Below the pieces are notes generated by a model. That model saw only the letters and a program-made list of their open reading frames with translations. It made no database searches and was not told the DNA's origin. From Endozoicomonas montiporae CL-33 (GTDB lineage: Bacteria > Pseudomonadota > Gammaproteobacteria > Pseudomonadales > Endozoicomonadaceae): 64,000 bases of DNA. Shown here piece after piece: positions 63,352-64,000 of this stretch. How positions within the stretch are numbered: the first letter of the stretch is position 1; each line of letters opens with the position of its first letter. A program made the translations under genes and the position numbers. The stretch lies in contig NZ_CP013251.1 in the NCBI RefSeq assembly GCF_001583435.1, positions 249,501 through 313,500 of the forward strand, given 5' to 3'.

Positions 63352-64000
63352 ATGAACACCAGACCTGCAAAGCACACTTTTTTACTTCTGCCCCTGATCG
63401 CGCTGCTGTCAGCCTGCAGCCCGACAACCCGGATAAACAGTGGGTTCACTGAAACAGAAACCGTGGTTATTATTCATGGCCTTGCCCGCAGTGGCTCGGC
63501 AATGCGTTACCTGACCCGCAATATCGCAGATGCAGGGTTTCAAACCTGTGTGATCGATTACGCTTCTTTGAGGCGTCCTATGGCTGAAGTCGTCAATGAT
63601 GTTTCAGATCAGATAGATCAGTGTGTAGTAAACGGGAGCCGTGTTCACTTTGTTGGTCACTCCCTTGGTGGGCTTCTGACACGATCTTATTTGGCAGATC
63701 CGGATAATGCAGCGCTCAGAAAAAGACTGGGGCAAGTGGTGATGATCGGCACACCGAACCATGGCAGTGCGGTTGTCGATCATTATGAGAACAACTGGTG
63801 GATGAAATCATTGGGCGACACCACTCTGTCGCTGGGTACCCATGACGATGCCTTTCCTAACACCCTTCCTCCGGTTGATTATCATCACGGTGTGATTGCC
63901 GGCACACGCGGCTGGTTTCTGAGTAATAAGGTTTTGGGAGAATCTAACGACGGACTGGTGGCAGTAAGCTCAACCCGAACGACAACAATGAATGATTTTG
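63352..64000 (+). CDS. Lipase/α/β-hydrolase lipoprotein, 5' part
   Basis: 216 codons to the window edge. N-terminal lipobox LIALLSAC predicts a lipid-anchored protein. The α/β-hydrolase features are VVIIHGLARSGSAMRYLTR (oxyanion HG) and FVGHSLGGLLTR (nucleophile Ser in GHSLGG), then MIGTPNHGSAV, a lipase/PGAP1-like run. The C-terminus continues outside the window, so the catalytic Asp and His cannot all be seen. Start ATG 63352 is the only one placing the lipobox near the N-terminus. Substrate unknown. Confidence 0.85.
   Translation, partial: MNTRPAKHTFLLLPLIALLSACSPTTRINSGFTETETVVIIHGLARSGSAMRYLTRNIADAGFQTCVIDYASLRRPMAEVVNDVSDQIDQCVVNGSRVHFVGHSLGGLLTRSYLADPDNAALRKRLGQVVMIGTPNHGSAVVDHYENNWWMKSLGDTTLSLGTHDDAFPNTLPPVDYHHGVIAGTRGWFLSNKVLGESNDGLVAVSSTRTTTMNDF

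Overview
The window looks like chromosomal DNA of a marine, host-associated gammaproteobacterium, most like Endozoicomonas/Oceanospirillales. This rests on gene content and on the dense mix of insertion sequences (IS); no 16S gene is present to confirm it. No tRNA, rRNA or CRISPR array was recognised.

Layout. 0-2 kb: 3' part of sbcC. 2-6.2 kb: a glucosylglycerate (compatible solute) locus, with a synthase and phosphatase pair divergent from a GH13 phosphorylase. 6.2-8.1 kb: a BenE-type transporter divergent from an HTH-cupin regulator, with two palindromic operators between them. 8.1-14.2 kb: a DUF29 gene and a phage-derived cassette (virion proteins, GNAT acetyltransferase, FN3 tail protein). 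One virion gene is split cleanly by an IS1380 element. 14.2-19.8 kb: small and secreted hypotheticals, a MepM-like M23 peptidase behind a Zur-type box, a MarR/MATE pair sharing an operator motif, and an AraC/GyrI regulator. 19.8-24.9 kb: an RND efflux pump and a GNAT gene. 25-27.1 kb: a nested inverted repeat and an orphan secreted protein. 27.2-28.7 kb: a DASS anion transporter.

28.8-35.4 kb: a complete ferric-siderophore uptake operon (TonB receptor, binding lipoprotein, two permeases, ATPase) with a Fur box, and a Fur paralogue. 35.6-38 kb: a metal-efflux operon (SO_0444-type Cu/Zn permease, ArsR regulator, DUF411 protein). Its leader appears to hold a strong promoter inside a 38-bp palindrome, a possibly leaderless 15-codon peptide ending CEEPCC, and an intrinsic terminator before the permease. 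This is the most unusual signal in the window. A hairpin MITE-like repeat sits inside the operon.

38.1-39.3 kb: an IS with 5-bp target duplications. 39.4-42.4 kb: formaldehyde detoxification genes (class III ADH, S-formylglutathione hydrolase) and an AdhP-like ADH. 42.5-46 kb: a 1151-residue secreted multidomain protein behind stacked palindromes. 46.4-47.8 kb: an ISKra4 element inserted at the last codon of a NUDIX gene. 48.4-50 kb: purK/purE. 50.2-50.4 kb: a strongly structured, unassigned segment that may be a group II intron fragment. 50.5-52.1 kb: a MerR regulator and a frameshifted IS1595. 52.1-57.3 kb: nagC-nagA-nagB divergent from nagE (GlcNAc uptake and catabolism). 57.6-58.5 kb: IS110 and ISL3 debris. 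58.5-60.1 kb: a HipBA toxin-antitoxin pair. 60.1-61.6 kb: a RAYT transposase with a perfect 90-bp tandem duplication next to an RND gene fragment. 61.65-63.1 kb: another IS. 63.35-64 kb: the 5' part of a lipase-like lipoprotein gene.

The functional theme is osmoadaptation, iron and metal homeostasis, amino-sugar use and efflux, heavily reshaped by transposition.
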